A stretch of DNA of 64,000 nucleotides from Alligator mississippiensis (GCF_030867095.1 NC_081828.1:5161501-5225500); one strand, 5' to 3'; shown: positions 44,201-56,044, counted from the first letter of the stretch. Translations and numbers: made by a program. The notes: generated by a model not told the origin, from the sequence alone.

Positions 44201-45364
44201 AAGAAAAATGTCACTGGCATATTCCAGGTATTTTTATATCACGGCGAGCGAGGGAGATGTCTCTGAGGGAAAGAGAATATGTTTGCAACAGAGGACAGCG
44301 TGAGCCCGAATCTGCAAAGGCGTCGCTGCTAGTTTGTTCTTTTACTGCACCGAACAACCACGGGTAGTAAATGCCACTCCTGCTCGGAGGCGTTTGCTGG
44401 GTGAGGCACTGGTGGATGCAGGTGGATAGGCCCTTGCACCTGTGATAGCACCCCACTGGAGCACAGATCTGTCCAGGGGGGAATTTCCCCCAAAGTACCT
44501 GGCAGCGCTCTTAGTCCCTTGCTTTCATGCACGCTATGTTCACTCAATCGTGCATCTCAGGCACTACTTTCTTCTGCATTTCCTTGTCACTGAGCACTTG
44601 GAAAGTAGCTGTTTGCCCATAGCTAGTGATGTTAAAGAGCTTATCTGTACTGTATCAGAGAGGACAGGACTGAGCACCTCTGCAGAGCCCGTCCGTAGAC
44701 CTAAGAGCCTCCGGCTGGCAAAGGAAGGACAAAAATCCAGCCAAGACAAGAAGCCTTTCATGGTTGGACACCACAGTTTCCATAGCCGACAGCATACAAA
44801 GGAACAATGTTATTAGCAGCACAGCACCTCAGTGCCCAGCACCCATTAGAGCTAACGAGTGCTTGAGCTCTACATCTAGCGATGCAAAGCACATCACTGA
44901 CAATCTGCGAAGCAATGACGTGCACCCTCTTCCGCAGAGAGCGGCCAATTTTGTGGGTGCTTTTATGGTGCGGACAAATTGGACCTTCCCTTCTCTGACT
45001 TGCTTTCCCTGGTAATTACCATGCCAAGTTTATTACCCTGTGTGGCTGGAGCACCCATTCAAATAGGGCTTGATGGGCCATTGGTTTGTCAGACTTTTAT
45101 GGCTTCATCTTTCTTGCTGCACCTGGGATTAGCTTGTGGGAGCTAACAGGGCAGAATCATTTGGTGCCAAGCTGCTCAGCAAGCGGCATAGTTTATTCTG
45201 GGGGCCATGTGCACACCCATATAGCCAGGTGATCCCAGTCGGGGAGTATTTAAGGACAAACACGCCTATCAAAGCCAGAAGGGAGGCTAGAGTGTTTAAC
45301 TCATGACATCAAGGGACCTATTTGCAGGTGCTTAGGTGGTAGTTGGGGATGACTAGGAAGAGAG
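44201..45364. other. Non-coding sequence, nothing recognised
   Basis: A 124-codon plus frame (44442-44816) has no recognisable domain and no supporting splice sites. Confidence 0.4.
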
Positions 45365-45375
45365 GAAAGACCTTA

Positions 45376-45470
45376 TGGTAAATCTGGAAGACCTTGGTCT
45401 AATTCCTTGCTGTGACACAGGCTTCTTATGGAACCGTAGTCAAGACACTGTCCCTTGTCTGCAGGCAAAT
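45376..45470 (+). repeat. MIR-like SINE, plus strand, diverged
   Basis: GGAAGACCTTGGTCTAATTCC, TTGCTGTGACACAGGCTTCTT and AAGACACTGTCCCTTGTCTGCAG match MIR order with many substitutions. Confidence 0.55.
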
Positions 45471-45589
45471 CCGGGTTTTCCATTGCCCACGGGAAAATGG
45501 AGAAAACTGCAGATTTCCCTCTTTACTGAAGGAAAGCATGGATGTCTCATTTTAGCAGAGAAACCGGTAGATTTTGCAGTTTTGCAAAG

Positions 45590-46110
45590 CGGTCTCTGGA
45601 GGCCGGCAGAGTTGCAGCCCGCAAAGGGCTGGGAGGGAGCGGGAGGAGGGCGGTCAGGCAGGGGGTGTCACGTGCGTGTATATGCAAGTGGTCCCAGGCA
45701 GTAGCTCCTGCCAATAAGAGTTGTGGGGAGAGGGGGGATTGAGGCCCCCATAGGGAGGAAGTTGTGCAGGGCTGGGGATGCTGCCCAGCCGTGCATGGGG
45801 CTTGGGGCCTTGGGCTGCAGTGAGCAGCCACAGGGCCCCCGTCCTAAGGGTAGGGGATGGGGAGGGTGGCTCCCCACCACTACACACACTCCTGGAAAGG
45901 GGAGGGAGGACCCATGCCCCCCAGATCTGTTTCCAGGGTGGGGGTAGGTTGGGCTGCCCACCCCAGGCTCAGGCTTCTGCCCCGATGCCCTTCCCCAGGG
46001 ACGCCGCAGCCCAGTGGGTGCAACCTGGAGCTGCAGGGCACAACAGGGCTGCCCTTGCATCCCGTACCCACCGCACGACCACGCACCACCACTCCCGCTG
46101 CTGCCACATG
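45590..46110. repeat. GC-rich low-complexity block
   Basis: G-runs and C-runs alternate (GGGAGGGAGCGGGAGGAGG, GGGGAGAGGGGGG, TGCCCCCCAGATC). Long open frames appear on both strands simultaneously, a sign of stop-poor GC composition rather than coding. It may be an old GC-rich repeat interior. Confidence 0.45.
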
Positions 46111-47417
46111 TGCAGTGGACACGTCATCAGGGCAGCACGGAGCTCACTGCAGCAAAGAGATCCTTCTGCTGCTTTTGGCATCCTCATCAAGCACTAAGGC
46201 ACTGATGGAGGATACAATCATCACCTCTCTGGTTTCCCTATGAGGACTTGAGTCAAGTGCAGCTGAAGGCACTGGCGGCGGGGGTGGACCTTGACTTTGA
46301 AGGGCTTTGGATTCTGGAGCAGGGGAAAACACCACCTCTCAAAGGTTCAAAATGGACCTGGTTGACGCCAGTGTTGTGCTTGGGTTCCCTTACTTTGGTC
46401 TCTGAAATAAATGGGCCTCCAGAGCAATACCCTAAGCTCAGACGCAGGGCAGGAAGGGTGCTAAGAAAGCGATACATGGGTTTTCTCTGTGGAATAACTA
46501 GGGCAGGATTCACCTGTTAGCATGGTAGCATCCCATCCACATGTGCTGCGACTGACTGATACAGTATGATAATCTCTATCAGATTATGATCATGGGTGGA
46601 AGCAGATCTAAGTCCCCCTAAGAAGCCTTGTGGACTCAAGGAAGGAAGGAAAAAGCCTGTGTCTGTATTATCCTCCCATTGGGCCTTGTGTGCTGTGGTG
46701 GAGATCCCCTTTAGACAGGGCTCACTGGGGCAACCATAAGTGACAAGACATTAGTCATAAGGATTGCCATGGGGGTTGGGAAGAAAGGAAGGACAGGGGG
46801 AATCTGGTCCATTGTGACTGCCTGATGGGCGGTGAAGACCCAGAAGTGACATGGAAGAAGAGGAGCACAGAGGGGAAGTCACAGGATCCATCCCCGTCAC
46901 AGTGGATTCATGGTGGCCAAGGGCCTGACACCCACTCAATGAGATGACAGGGGTTTCCATGGGCTCACTAATGAAATATCGCCAACATTTTGCCACCTCT
47001 CCAAACCCAAGCCCCCACATCTGGCTTCCAGCCTCAGTTTCCTTCCCACAGACAGTATGTTTCTGATCTACTCTGAGCCGGCTGTTCAACCCGGAAAGGG
47101 TCTCTCCGAGGTGTTCAGGCTGCAGAAGCTACAGCAGACGTGAAAAGTTTGAAGGGTTGAAGGTAACTTGAGTTTGCCATCTAGCGGCCTAATGTACGAT
47201 TACAGGCACCTTCAAATTTCATAAAGGGCCAAGTAAACACTTGCTCTGCTAGGTGGAAAATCTCTTTACTCCACTGTGCAATACCAGGCAGAAAGAGTAA
47301 GTAATACATAAATCCCATTTTCAGTTTTCACCAAAAGCTTGCTCACTAAGTCTTCCAGCCTCCAGTTTTACTCTGCCAGCAAGGGAAAATTCAAATAGCT
47401 TCCCATTTCTTAGGGTT
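46111..47417. other. Non-coding sequence, nothing recognised
   Basis: Frames up to 112 codons without domains. GCCATCTAGCGG at 47176-47187 matches a minus-oriented CTCF core at 11 of 12 positions by hand comparison. Confidence 0.4.
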
Positions 47418-47419
47418 TT

Positions 47420-47598
47420 GCTAGAATATACATATAAATATAAAAATATATATGCACACGCTCACACATACATTTGCATGTATACCTTCACACATACATA
47501 TACATGCACACACACACGTATATGTGCACGTGTGTGTGTGCATGTATATTTGTGTGCACGTATATTATGCACAGAAACATCATTGTATATAGAGAGAG
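47420..47598. repeat. (CA/TA)n microsatellite
   Basis: ACATATAAATATAAA, CACACAT and GTGTGTGTGTG blocks. It ends ACAGAAACATCATTGTATATAG, a close match to the end of the 43.4 kb microsatellite (CAGAGGCATCACTGTATATCTAG). Confidence 0.85.
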
Positions 47599-47599
47599 G

Positions 47600-47766
47600 T
47601 ACGCAACCCAAAGAGGTTGTGGACTCTCCATCCTTGTACGTTAAGACCCAGGTAGACAAAGCCCTGGCTGGGATGATGTAGTTGGGCATGAACTTGCTTT
47701 GAGCAGGAGGTTGGACTAGATGTGACCTCCCGAGGCCCCTTCCAACCCTCATTGTCTGTGATTTTG
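47600..47766 (+). mobile_element. CR1 LINE 3' end, plus strand
   Basis: CCAAAGAGGTTGTGGACTCTCC, CCTTGTACGTTAAGACCCAGG, GGTTGGACTAGATGTGACC, CCCCTTCCAACCCTCA and TGTGATTTTGTG. It resembles the 27.1 kb copy, and it begins exactly where the microsatellite ends. Confidence 0.88.
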
Positions 47767-48149
47767 TGGTGCACACCTACAAAGATCTATGTAGCTAGGT
47801 ATGTATGTGTATGTCTGCACACACACACATACTTGCTCGGAAGGTAATTAAATCAGAAAGCAAGGCAGGACATGTTAGTCTAATAATAAAAGAAGGGGCT
47901 GAGTGCAGCTAGGGACTTAAGGAACAGAAATACAGCATGACTACAGATCAGCCTTCCTGTTTTAACCAATAAAGGCCAAATATGCCAAAGTGAAACAGGA
48001 AGTAAATAGATAGTGGGTGGCCATTTTAAGGGCAGGAGTGGAGGTGCAAGTGAGCTTTGCAAATATTAGTATGCATGCAAAAGAGACAGAGAGATGGGAA
48101 TGATCAAGAACTGACTTTTCCCACAAATGTAGGGTGCTGAAATCTTCTG
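47767..48149. other. Non-coding sequence, nothing recognised
   Basis: A short (AC)n patch at 47815-47830, otherwise unremarkable. Confidence 0.4.
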
Positions 48150-48260
48150 TTTCTGCATAAAATAATTAAAGAGATTAAAGATTTTTTTTTTTTTTTTTGC
48201 AAAAATCTAGTTGGTTTAGTAAAAGGTATCACCTCTACCATGAGTTCCTATTCCTTTTGA
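48150..48260 (+). repeat. Dispersed retroposon tail (AGTTGGTTTAGTAAAAGG family)
   Basis: A T17 run (48182-48198) followed by CTAGTTGGTTTAGTAAAAGG and TATCACCTCTACC. The same signature as the tails at 0.33 and 35.76 kb. Confidence 0.6.
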
Positions 48261-48433
48261 ATAAAATAAGGCACATCTGAGAAAGAAGCCCTTATCCAGA
48301 AGGGTTTCTAAAGTATACTAAAAATTTGCCTACATGGTCCAGGAAATAGGAAGTATGGCCGGGTCTGGGCTCTATTGCAAAACCTTTTCCTTTTATCCTG
48401 TATAACTATATATCTCATGCTCACAGGTTTTAC

Positions 48434-48545
48434 TATTATTTATTATTTGGCTCATGGCAACATATAAAAACCCCAGCCACAGACCAGGCCCCTATTATGA
48501 AAGGCTCTGTCCAAAGACAGAACAAAAAGATGCCCCCATCCCCTT
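48434..48545 (+). repeat. Ancient SINE-like repeat
   Basis: TATTATTTATTATTTGGC, GCCCCTATTATG and AAAGACAGAACAAAAAGATGCCC match the order seen at 3461-3563. Diverged. Confidence 0.5.
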
Positions 48546-49094
48546 CCCCAACTGCCCTTACAACCCGGGCAGAGATAAGGAGTCTAATCTACTCTATTTT
48601 GAAAAATGCTCCCAATCCAGCCATCCTTCTGCACCAGATTTTGTCATCATTCAATGGAAGCAGCTGCAGGCAGTTGTCTTTAGTTGGAAAATGCTGCATG
48701 ACATCTTTTAAATGCATCACCGGGGCACTTTCCAGTAATTGTCACACAAGCATTGGTGATCTTAGAGGGCAGAAGTTATCGTGAAGGTCATGTGACATGC
48801 CCACAGCCAAGAAGCATTCCTGAGTCTTGTAAACATTTACTCTTACAAATGCAAGATGTGACTTAGAGATAAGAGCACTTGAAACCCATCAGGAGGGGCT
48901 GATGTGGACAGGCTACTCCCAGAAGCTGCTACTTGGTATTGCTGCAGCTGACAATGCATCTTACCTAGGTAAAAGACCCTTTTCTATGAATCCCTTCTAT
49001 CAACTTAGTGATGCCTTTGCAATTAAATAACAATTTCTTATACTAAGATCTCATGGGGGTTAGGAGGATGGATCATCACTTCAGTAGTAATTGC
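48546..49094. other. Non-coding sequence, nothing recognised
   Basis: No identified element or domain-bearing frame. Confidence 0.4.
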
Positions 49095-49160
49095 TATAAG
49101 TGACTTGGCCAAGGTCAAACAGCAAAGTCATTGACAGAGCACAGAGCTGTTGACTCACCT
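49095..49160 (-). repeat. MIR-like core, minus strand
   Basis: AAGTGACTTGGCCAAGGTCAAA, CAGCAAAGTCATTGACAGAGC and AGAGCTG match the reverse MIR core (GTGACTTGCCCAAGGTCACACAGC). Confidence 0.65.
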
Positions 49161-49807
49161 CCCTAAATTCCTTTATGAACAAGGAATCAATTCATTCGGC
49201 ATTTAAATGCAACTTTCTCTGGGGGGGGAACACAACAGCTATTTAACACAGCAAGGCCTGGGATAGAAAGAATACTACATTCAGCTGGAAGTGCAAGGGG
49301 GGATTTAGTGAGCAAAATGCTAGTCTGGAATAGATGCCAGTATGATCTATCCCTTCATGGAGCAACATCAGGCATGGCTGTATGGCGATGGTATAGGAAA
49401 CCAGGGGCCTATACTAGTGCTAGTAATTCTGCTAAGAGCTTCCTTTTCCTTGACTCCATAATATTTTAATATTTCTTTGTGACATAACTTGTGTTATCTT
49501 TCAACTGAGCCAAAATCCTGGGTCATTAAGAAGCTTCCCCTATTCTTTGACAGAGCTAGTACAGAGCCTCATTGACTTTAACAAAGTTAGGGTTTCTACC
49601 CCCTGTGTTTGATCCAGATGCCTATTAAGGATCATTTAATTTTCTCGACTTAAATGCTAGTTCTCTTCAGATTATGGTCTTATTCACTCTCCTTATTCTT
49701 ATGTGCTGCAGAGGGCTGGTAATGAGATGCTGCGCTCTAAGCTAGCAACGGCAGCTAGAGATGTCAAAATCTCTTTGAATTACTCAGGACTTATTTTAAT
49801 GAACGAA
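49161..49807. other. Non-coding sequence, nothing recognised
   Basis: A G8 run at about 49221. No identified element. Confidence 0.4.
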
Positions 49808-50044
49808 GGGTGCATCTGCATGTTCATTTATGCACCATAGTTACTGCACATTAAGTTTAGTACTTAGATGACCAAGCACTAAATCAACGTGCGGTAAATC
49901 ACGTTACTGCAGAGTAGCACCAGTGCGCAGGATTTAGTGCCTAATACTTCTGCGCAGTAGTGTATTATCATGGTTTTTGCCTGGCAGGCTACTGTGCGTT
50001 GTTATTAGGCTACTGCGCAGTTAGCGTCTTGTGTAGAGGCACCC
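49808..50044. mobile_element. Palindromic DNA element, GGGTGCATCTGCA termini
   Basis: Left GGGTGCATCTGCATG and right TGTGTAGAGGCACCC are inverted. The interior carries TTACTGCAGAGTAGCACCAG, GCGCAGTAGTGTATTA and GTTATTAGGCTACTGCGCAG, the same plan as the 35.03 and 61.07 kb copies. No coding capacity. Confidence 0.82.
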
Positions 50045-50799
50045 TAGGTGGACAAAATTCAAACCCTGGTTTTAAGTAGCTTACCTCCTATGGAAGCCAA
50101 AGTTCAACATACTGGAAAACTGCAGTAAGATACATTGACAAAGGAACTGTGTCCCTGCCTAAATTGGCTGCATTTCAGGGGGTACCTGTGTGCAGAAGGG
50201 AATGGCCTTGTCTCTGCACAAAGAAACCAACAAGGCTGGAAGGCTCCTTTTACAATCCAAGCAGATGTTTCCCATGGCTCATAAAATGCAGAGTTTAAGT
50301 AGTAGCTATATTTCTAAGGCTGGTCCCACACCTGCAATGACCTTGTAAATGGAACTGGAATATATGGCATAAAGGCTCCTTGTAAAATGTAAGATCAACA
50401 CAAGATTTACACAGTTTTATTGAATCGCTTTATAAGCTATTTTGACAATGAATCCTGCTATCAAAATCACCTCTGGTGTTAATCACAGAGGAAGCATTTA
50501 CCACCACCCAACAAAGCTCATTTTAAATGCTTTCCCAACTGGGTTGCTCTGAAATCAGGGGCAAAACTCCCAGTGGCCACAGGACTTGGTGTTAGCTCTG
50601 TGATGTCTCGGGTTCCTGAGACTGGGGTATTTTTAGAGAAAGGAGGAAGAGGTTAAAAAAAAAAAAGGGGCCTGATACTTCCCTGAGTTATATCCACATG
50701 AATCAGAAGCAGGGCCTTAGCAGTCATACCTGAGTGGAGTTTGCTTATTATTTGTATTCCAGTTATATCAAGAAGCCATAAATAGGATGGAGACTCTCC
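50045..50799. other. Non-coding sequence, nothing recognised
   Basis: An A run near 50656-50667. No identified element. Confidence 0.4.
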
Positions 50800-50920
50800 A
50801 ATCTAGGTACTGGCCAAGCACATCGTTGGACATGGTCCTTGCCCCGAAGAGCTTACAATCAAATGAGGTTAAGCAGACAGTGGGTGAGAGACAAAGTGAC
50901 TTGTCCAAGATAAAACATGT
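50800..50920 (-). repeat. Ancient MIR-like repeat, minus strand
   Basis: TGGTCCTTGCCCCGAAGAGC, TTACAATCAAATGAGGTTAA and AAAGTGACTTGTCCAAGATA parallel the 12.5 kb copy. Confidence 0.6.
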
Positions 50921-51999
50921 CTCCCTCGACATCCTGTTCATTAGAAGATGGGCCCTCTCCGAAAACGTGTGCCAGTCCAGGGCTCTCGCCTGACAGAGCT
51001 CTCTAAGTCAAAGGTAGTCTTTGCATAATCGGGGCTAGTTTCACTAGCACTGGATTTAAAACTAAATCATCAGAAGTGGATTTCTCTCTGCCTTAAATCC
51101 AAGAGCAACCTGGGACCAGCTTAGGAGTCCCAGGAGGAACCTGGGACTGCTCTACCTATTAGTTATCGATGTGAACTTGGGTACTTAAATGTAATTTTAC
51201 CCCACCCTGTTCAAGTCCCAGAAAACCCATTGGTGCATCTGCTCTCACACATCATCGTCTACCCTGTAAGACTGAGTCACAAAAAGCATTAAGGAGGAGG
51301 CCCCACCAGCTTGGGCACAAATGGTTTCAGGGATTCAGACAAGCATCAAATGTAGGTGCCTAAATCTACTTAGACACCTAATAGGTGGTATGAAATCTGA
51401 CTCAAGAGTCATTATTTTTCTCCAGCAAAGCTCAGCCCTGCCCCAATGCATGCGGAAGCTTGTCATCTGGTAAGGACCAGGGAGGTGACTAGTTGTGGTC
51501 ACTGCTTTTGATGTATGTGGCTAGACAGCGCCAAGAGATCCCATTCCTTTTCTGCTGTCACTGTCCCCAAACATCCACTTGCTTATTTGCGCCATGCTTC
51601 TGTACCATCTAGGGGGTTTTAGCGCATAGTCTTTTTGGGAAAGGAGATTACTATTTGCTCGTGTACTACTTAACACTACATCTGATTGAAAACAATGAAG
51701 TCTACTACTTAAAACACTAGAATGAGGAGTTTTTTGCCATTTTGAAATGTGTCACTGAGCACATTCAAAGAAGTTTTTTAAATGTTTTTAGCGACATTAT
51801 GAAAAACATCATTTTGATGAGGGAAAACCAATCTGCTCTCCATTGCTTTATGCCACGGGTAGGGAAAAAAAAAAACCCCAGCAGGAGTAGGGAAGTGTGG
51901 GCTTTTTCTTTCAATGGTTTTGAATTTTTTTTTCGGAAAAACAATTTTGAAAAATTCTGACACGTTCTTGGCGAACGTTTCAGGGATGTATTTGGGAGC
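50921..51999. other. Non-coding sequence, nothing recognised
   Basis: AGGTGCCTAAATCTACTTAG near 51355 resembles an old reptile repeat. Poly-A/poly-T runs lie near 51868 and 51926. No exon. Confidence 0.4.
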
Positions 52000-52160
52000 C
52001 ATGTTGATCTGAGACAAAAAAGAAATGCAAAACTCTGAACCAAGAGTTCTTTTATTAAACCAACTGTGAAATCACTATATATAGAGAGAGATAGATATAG
52101 ATATAGATATCTTTTACCACAAGCTTTTGGGCACACGTACCCTTCCTCAGTCTCAGGGAA
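52000..52160 (-). repeat. Retroposon family member, minus strand, with internal (GATATA)n
   Basis: Read in reverse it carries CTGAGGAAGGGTACG, CCCAAAAGCTTGTGG, a (TATCTA)n patch, AGTTGGTTTAATAAAAGAAC and CTCAGATCAACATGGCTCCC, the same block order as the element at 35554-35841. It is interrupted by the simple repeat. Confidence 0.65.
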
Positions 52161-52699
52161 AATTAAAGATGGTAAAAACCCCCCATAGGTAGAAAACAAA
52201 CTTCACTTTTGCACAGAGGAAGCTAAAGGTGGAAGTCTGCTCCTCTGGGTCCATGAGAGTGTCTTTGTGAGTTAAATTAAATCCAACTTGCCACAAATTG
52301 GATTAAATCACAAGGTGATTTTCCATCTGAAAAAAACCCAACAAAAAACCACAACTTTATGATGAGAGAAGAAATAAATAAATCTTGTTACAGATTAGAT
52401 GGTGCTAATCCTGCAGGTAGGTGTGATCTGATTTACATGCTCTTTCCTAGGGGCTAGTGACGTCCTATAGGGCAGCTGCATGAAAAGGCAGAGAGTAGGT
52501 GAAGTCATGACTCCCATCCCCTTTAACAGAGAGATTGGGGTGGACTGAGCCCCTTAGAGAGTCACAGGAGTGAGTATGCAGGATAGCTGACCTGCTGAGG
52601 AACTGAATGGGGGATCTCCAGAACGGAAAGCACGTGTTACTACACTGCACAGCAAAGACTCTGTCATGCTGGTTATAGCGGGGAAGATGGTATAGCCAT
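52161..52699. other. Non-coding sequence upstream of the long CR1
   Basis: No identified element. The last part contains a near-duplicate (GGTTATAGCGGGGAAGATGG, 52671-52690) of the CR1 5' edge at 52717-52736. Confidence 0.4.
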
Positions 52700-52711
52700 C
52701 TTGGGGGAACC

Positions 52712-54015
52712 ATGGTGGTTATTGCGGGGAAGATCTTAGAAAAGTTTATTAAAGAGGCCATCCTTAATGGAGTAGCCGATGCCAACACCCTGAGGGACAG
52801 CCAGCACGGGTTTATTGCGGGTAGGTCTTGCTTGACCAATCTCATTTCCTTCTATGACCAGGTGACCTATCACCTGGACAAGGGAGAAGAGATTGATGTC
52901 ATATATCTTGACTTCAAAAAAGCATCCAATCTGGTATCCCATGATCACCTCTTAGCAAAACTGGCCAATTGTGGCCTAGGGTCCACCACGATCCGCTGGC
53001 TGGGAAATTGGCTCTGTGGTCGGACCCAGAGGGTGGTGGTTGATGGAAGTGAATTGTTGTGGTGCGCTGTGACCAGTGGGGTCCCCCAAGGCTCTGTCCT
53101 TGGACCCATACTGTTCAACATCTTCATTAATGATGTGGACATTGGAGTCAGAAGCGAACTGGCCAAGTTCACTGATGACACCAACTTTGGGGCAAAGCAT
53201 CCACACCAGAAGACAGGCGGGTGATCCAGGCTGACCTGGACAGGCTCAGCAAATGGGCGGATGAGAACCTGATGGTGTTTAACACTGAAAAATGCAAGGT
53301 TCTCCACCCTGGGAGGAAAAACCTGCAGCATGCTTATGGGCTCGGCAGTGCTACGCTAGCTAGCACTACGGAAGAAAGAGACTTGGGGGTCATCATTGAC
53401 CACAAGATGAACATGAGCCTTCAATGTGATGGTGCAGCTAGTAAAGCGACCAAAACGCTGGCTTGCATCCATAGATGCTTCTCAAGCAAATCCCAGGACG
53501 TCATTCTCCCCTTGTACTTGGCCTTGGTGAGGCTGCAGCTGGAGTACTGCGTCCAGTTTTGGGCTCCACAATTCAAAAAGGATGTGGAGAAGCTTGAGAG
53601 AGTCCAGAGAAGAGCCACGCGCATGATCAGAGGTCAGGGGAGCAGACCCTACGATGACAGGCTGAGAGCCCTGGGGCTCTTTAGCCTGGAAAAGCGCAGG
53701 CTCAGGGGTGATCTGATGGCCACCTATAAGTTTATCAGGGGTGACCACCAGGATCTGGGGGAACGTTTGTTCACCAGAGCGCCCCAAGGGATGACGAGGT
53801 TGAACGGTTATAAACTCCTGCAAGATCGTTTCAGGCTGGACATAAGGAAGAATTTCTTTACTGTCCGAGCCCCCAAGGTCTGGAATAGCCTGCCATTGGA
53901 GGTGGTTCAAGCACCTACATTGAACACCTTCAAGAGTAAATTGGATGCTTATCTTGCTGGGATCCTATGGCCCCAGCTGACTTCCTGCCCTTCGGGCAGG
54001 GGCTGGACTCAATGA
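52712..54015 (+). pseudogene. CR1 ORF2 fragment: reverse transcriptase and C-terminal domain, frameshifted
   Basis: The first frame (52712-53224, 170 codons) has CR1-type RT motifs in order: GKILEKFIKEAI (residues 6-17), QHGFIAGRSCLTNLI (31-45), the catalytic-Asp motif IYLDF (64-68, Asp67), TSGVPQGSVLGP (121-132) and FTDD (153-156). FTDD is the active-site motif, usually FADD in CR1, here with Ala to Thr but both Asp kept. The KASNLVSH segment deviates from the usual KAFDTVSH. Homology moves to a second frame near 53190-53206, a frameshift. The second frame (53221-54015) continues DLDRLSKWADENLMVFN, KCKVLH, LEYCVQFWAPQ, RVQRRATRMIRG, LEKRRLRGDLMATYKF and [16 protein letters not shown] to a natural stop. 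Role in an intact element: copying CR1 RNA at a nicked genomic target. The fragment is inactive because it lacks the endonuclease and is frameshifted. Confidence 0.93.
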
Positions 54016-54061
54016 TCTTCCAAGGTCCCTTCCAGCCCGAATGTCTATGAAATCTATGAAA
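52712..54061 (+). mobile_element. 5'-truncated CR1 LINE (about 1.35 kb) with reverse transcriptase
   Basis: The longest mobile element here. It enters within the reverse-transcriptase region, runs to the ORF2 stop at 54015, and ends with a typical CR1 3' UTR: GGGCTGGACTCAATGATCTT, AGGTCCCTTCCAGCCCG and a terminal TCTATGAAATCTATGAAAT repeat. The 5' truncation is usual for LINEs that integrate by incomplete target-primed reverse transcription. Low divergence and one frame break suggest recent insertion. It cannot move by itself: ORF1, the endonuclease and the start of the RT are missing. Confidence 0.95.
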
Positions 54062-55204
54062 TAGCAGCTCCAACCCTTTGGGGCTCAGAAAGTGGTCTGT
54101 GGATCAATGAGAGGATGTGTTGGCCAGTGGATCAATTAAGCACCCCCAACCCACTGGGGGTAGGTATGTGCATGGGGGTGCTTTTCTAAAGAAACTATTC
54201 AGATGAATTCCCCTATGTCAACAAGCCATGACCCTTCATTGCCTACGTTTTGCATTGTCGCTTACTTCCAAACAGGGGGGGAGCATCTTCATCCATGCCG
54301 CCCTGTGCACAAGTGAATCGGGCTCTGTACTTGCACATTTGTATCACTTCCATTTTAAACAAAGTATCTGAGTGGCAGTCATCAGTACAGTCTCCTGGCT
54401 TTCCGACCGCTTCTGTGAAAAGGCAGCCAGTAATGCATGCTCCAGACTAATTCTTTTGTTCTATGGAGGGGAAAAAAATTCCTATTATAATACATGATAA
54501 CTGAGTAAATAATTCACTGACAACATATGCTGGCTCCTTGCAGTGAGACATCAATGGCAATCCTTCCTGCTCTGTGTTTAATCGTTGAATGGCATTTTTC
54601 CTCTCTGGGTCACCTACTCTCCGACGACCGCCAAACTGGAACGCGTACGGTCCCCAGGGCATTTGTAGCCGTACTCAAAGGGAAGTCAAGCACGCAGCAG
54701 TTCCTATGATTAGTAAGCAGTCTTGGGGCTGGCAGGAGGCCCCTGGCAGTCAATCATCATGAGCACTTTGCTGCAAATTCACTCCATGTGGGATCAACAG
54801 TTCTCAGTCAAAACTGCCCAGGGGCAGTTTCCCGACACGTTAACGCATCTTTCCTTGGGACTGCAAATTTGGCTTAATTCTTATACTCCTGGGTAGTGTT
54901 AGCTAGGTCTGGATTTACCAATTCAATGACCCAAGCAATGGTTGCCTATGTCCGTACCCACCCAGCTGGGGGCTGCAAGTGTTTGGCAACCAGAATTCAT
55001 ACTTGGCTTGTCTCCAGGATGCATGGAGTACTCAAATGCGGGGTGCTTGGGCATGTCTTCCCCTGCATGGAGCAGCAGGAAACACACCCTGCCTGCTCCA
55101 TGCATGCTATCTCCCAAATCAATGTGCTGGAGCTACCTAAGATGACGGCGTACCGTTGGGGACAGTACTATCTTATGGCGGAGTCATTAAATACACTTAA
55201 ATAC
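54062..55204. other. Non-coding sequence, nothing recognised
   Basis: Frames up to 107 codons without domains. ACATGTAGACGGTG near 55204 may mark a terminus related to the palindromic DNA elements. Confidence 0.4.
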
Positions 55205-55472
55205 ACATGTAGACGGTGACTGCTGGATGCAAATTGCACCAGGGGCCACACCCTTGGTTCCTGCCAGCCCATTTGCTGCCTGACACTGCCACCTAAAGAC
55301 CAGGGTTGACCCCCTCATGGCCCCTGCTAGCCTGGGGTTAGTTACTCTGCCCTGGCTCAGATTGCTGCAGTCCCAGGCACATGTGTAGAAACTGGGCCTG
55401 GGAGCAGTTTTCTCTGGTGCAAACTGCTCTGGAGTTTATCACGTAGCATTAATTGCATGTGTAGATGCACCC
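55205..55472. mobile_element. Inverted-repeat DNA element, GC-rich interior
   Basis: The right end GCATGTGTAGATGCACCC matches the palindromic family. GCAAATTGCACCAG near the left and CTGGTGCAAACTGC near the right are inverted. The interior is GC-rich and unrelated to the TTAATGCGCA interiors. The left boundary is uncertain. Confidence 0.5.
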
Positions 55473-55489
55473 ACAGACGCATGCCCCTG

Positions 55490-55750
55490 GGATCTCTGGG
55501 TGTGTCTCTGTAAGTGGGGAAAGGCAGGCAAGTGCTCCCAGAGCTTGAGAGGCTTGATCCTAGAGGGGATGTCCTGGGGTATCCTTTGGGGCCCCCCCAA
55601 AGCCCTAGAGCACGTGCCCAGGGCAGCTGGAGAACATAGGCCACTCTGGGCTGCTTGTAGTTTCCCACCACCAAGCCCTGGATATGCTGCAATAACGCAG
55701 CACACATTTTGGCATTTGTGCTGCAATAAGAAGCATAGACACGTGTTTAC
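55490..55750. mobile_element. Possible second element of the palindromic family
   Basis: GGGTGTGTCTCTGTAAG (55498) and CATAGACACGTG (55734) could be inverted termini. CAGCACACATTTTGGC and TTTGTGCTGC echo the 41.65 kb text. Weak support. Confidence 0.3.
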
Positions 55751-56044
55751 TTGGCCTTTGTGCTGCCATAAAAAATTGTCACCGTAAAGGCAACAATAGG
55801 CAATGTTTGTTCCCATCCTGAGACACTCCAGGACTTTCCTGTTGCAGGCTCTGATATGGTTCTCATGGCTAACAATAGTATTAATATACTGGTTGCCTCC
55901 ACCCTGTGTCTCATAGTCATAAGAGAGAATAGTCATAACTATGGCTTCAGATTGAGCTTGGGACCCACTGAACTGAGGAGTGAACAGTTCAAATACCTTG
56001 GGTAAGGCACAAAGCATGGGGAAAGAAACAGATATAGAGAGGCG
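55751..56044. other. Non-coding sequence, nothing recognised
   Basis: No identified element. Confidence 0.4.

Noticed and set aside
51765..52199. 144-codon minus frame
   Set aside because: It spans a retroposon copy and an (GATATA)n simple repeat; no domain.
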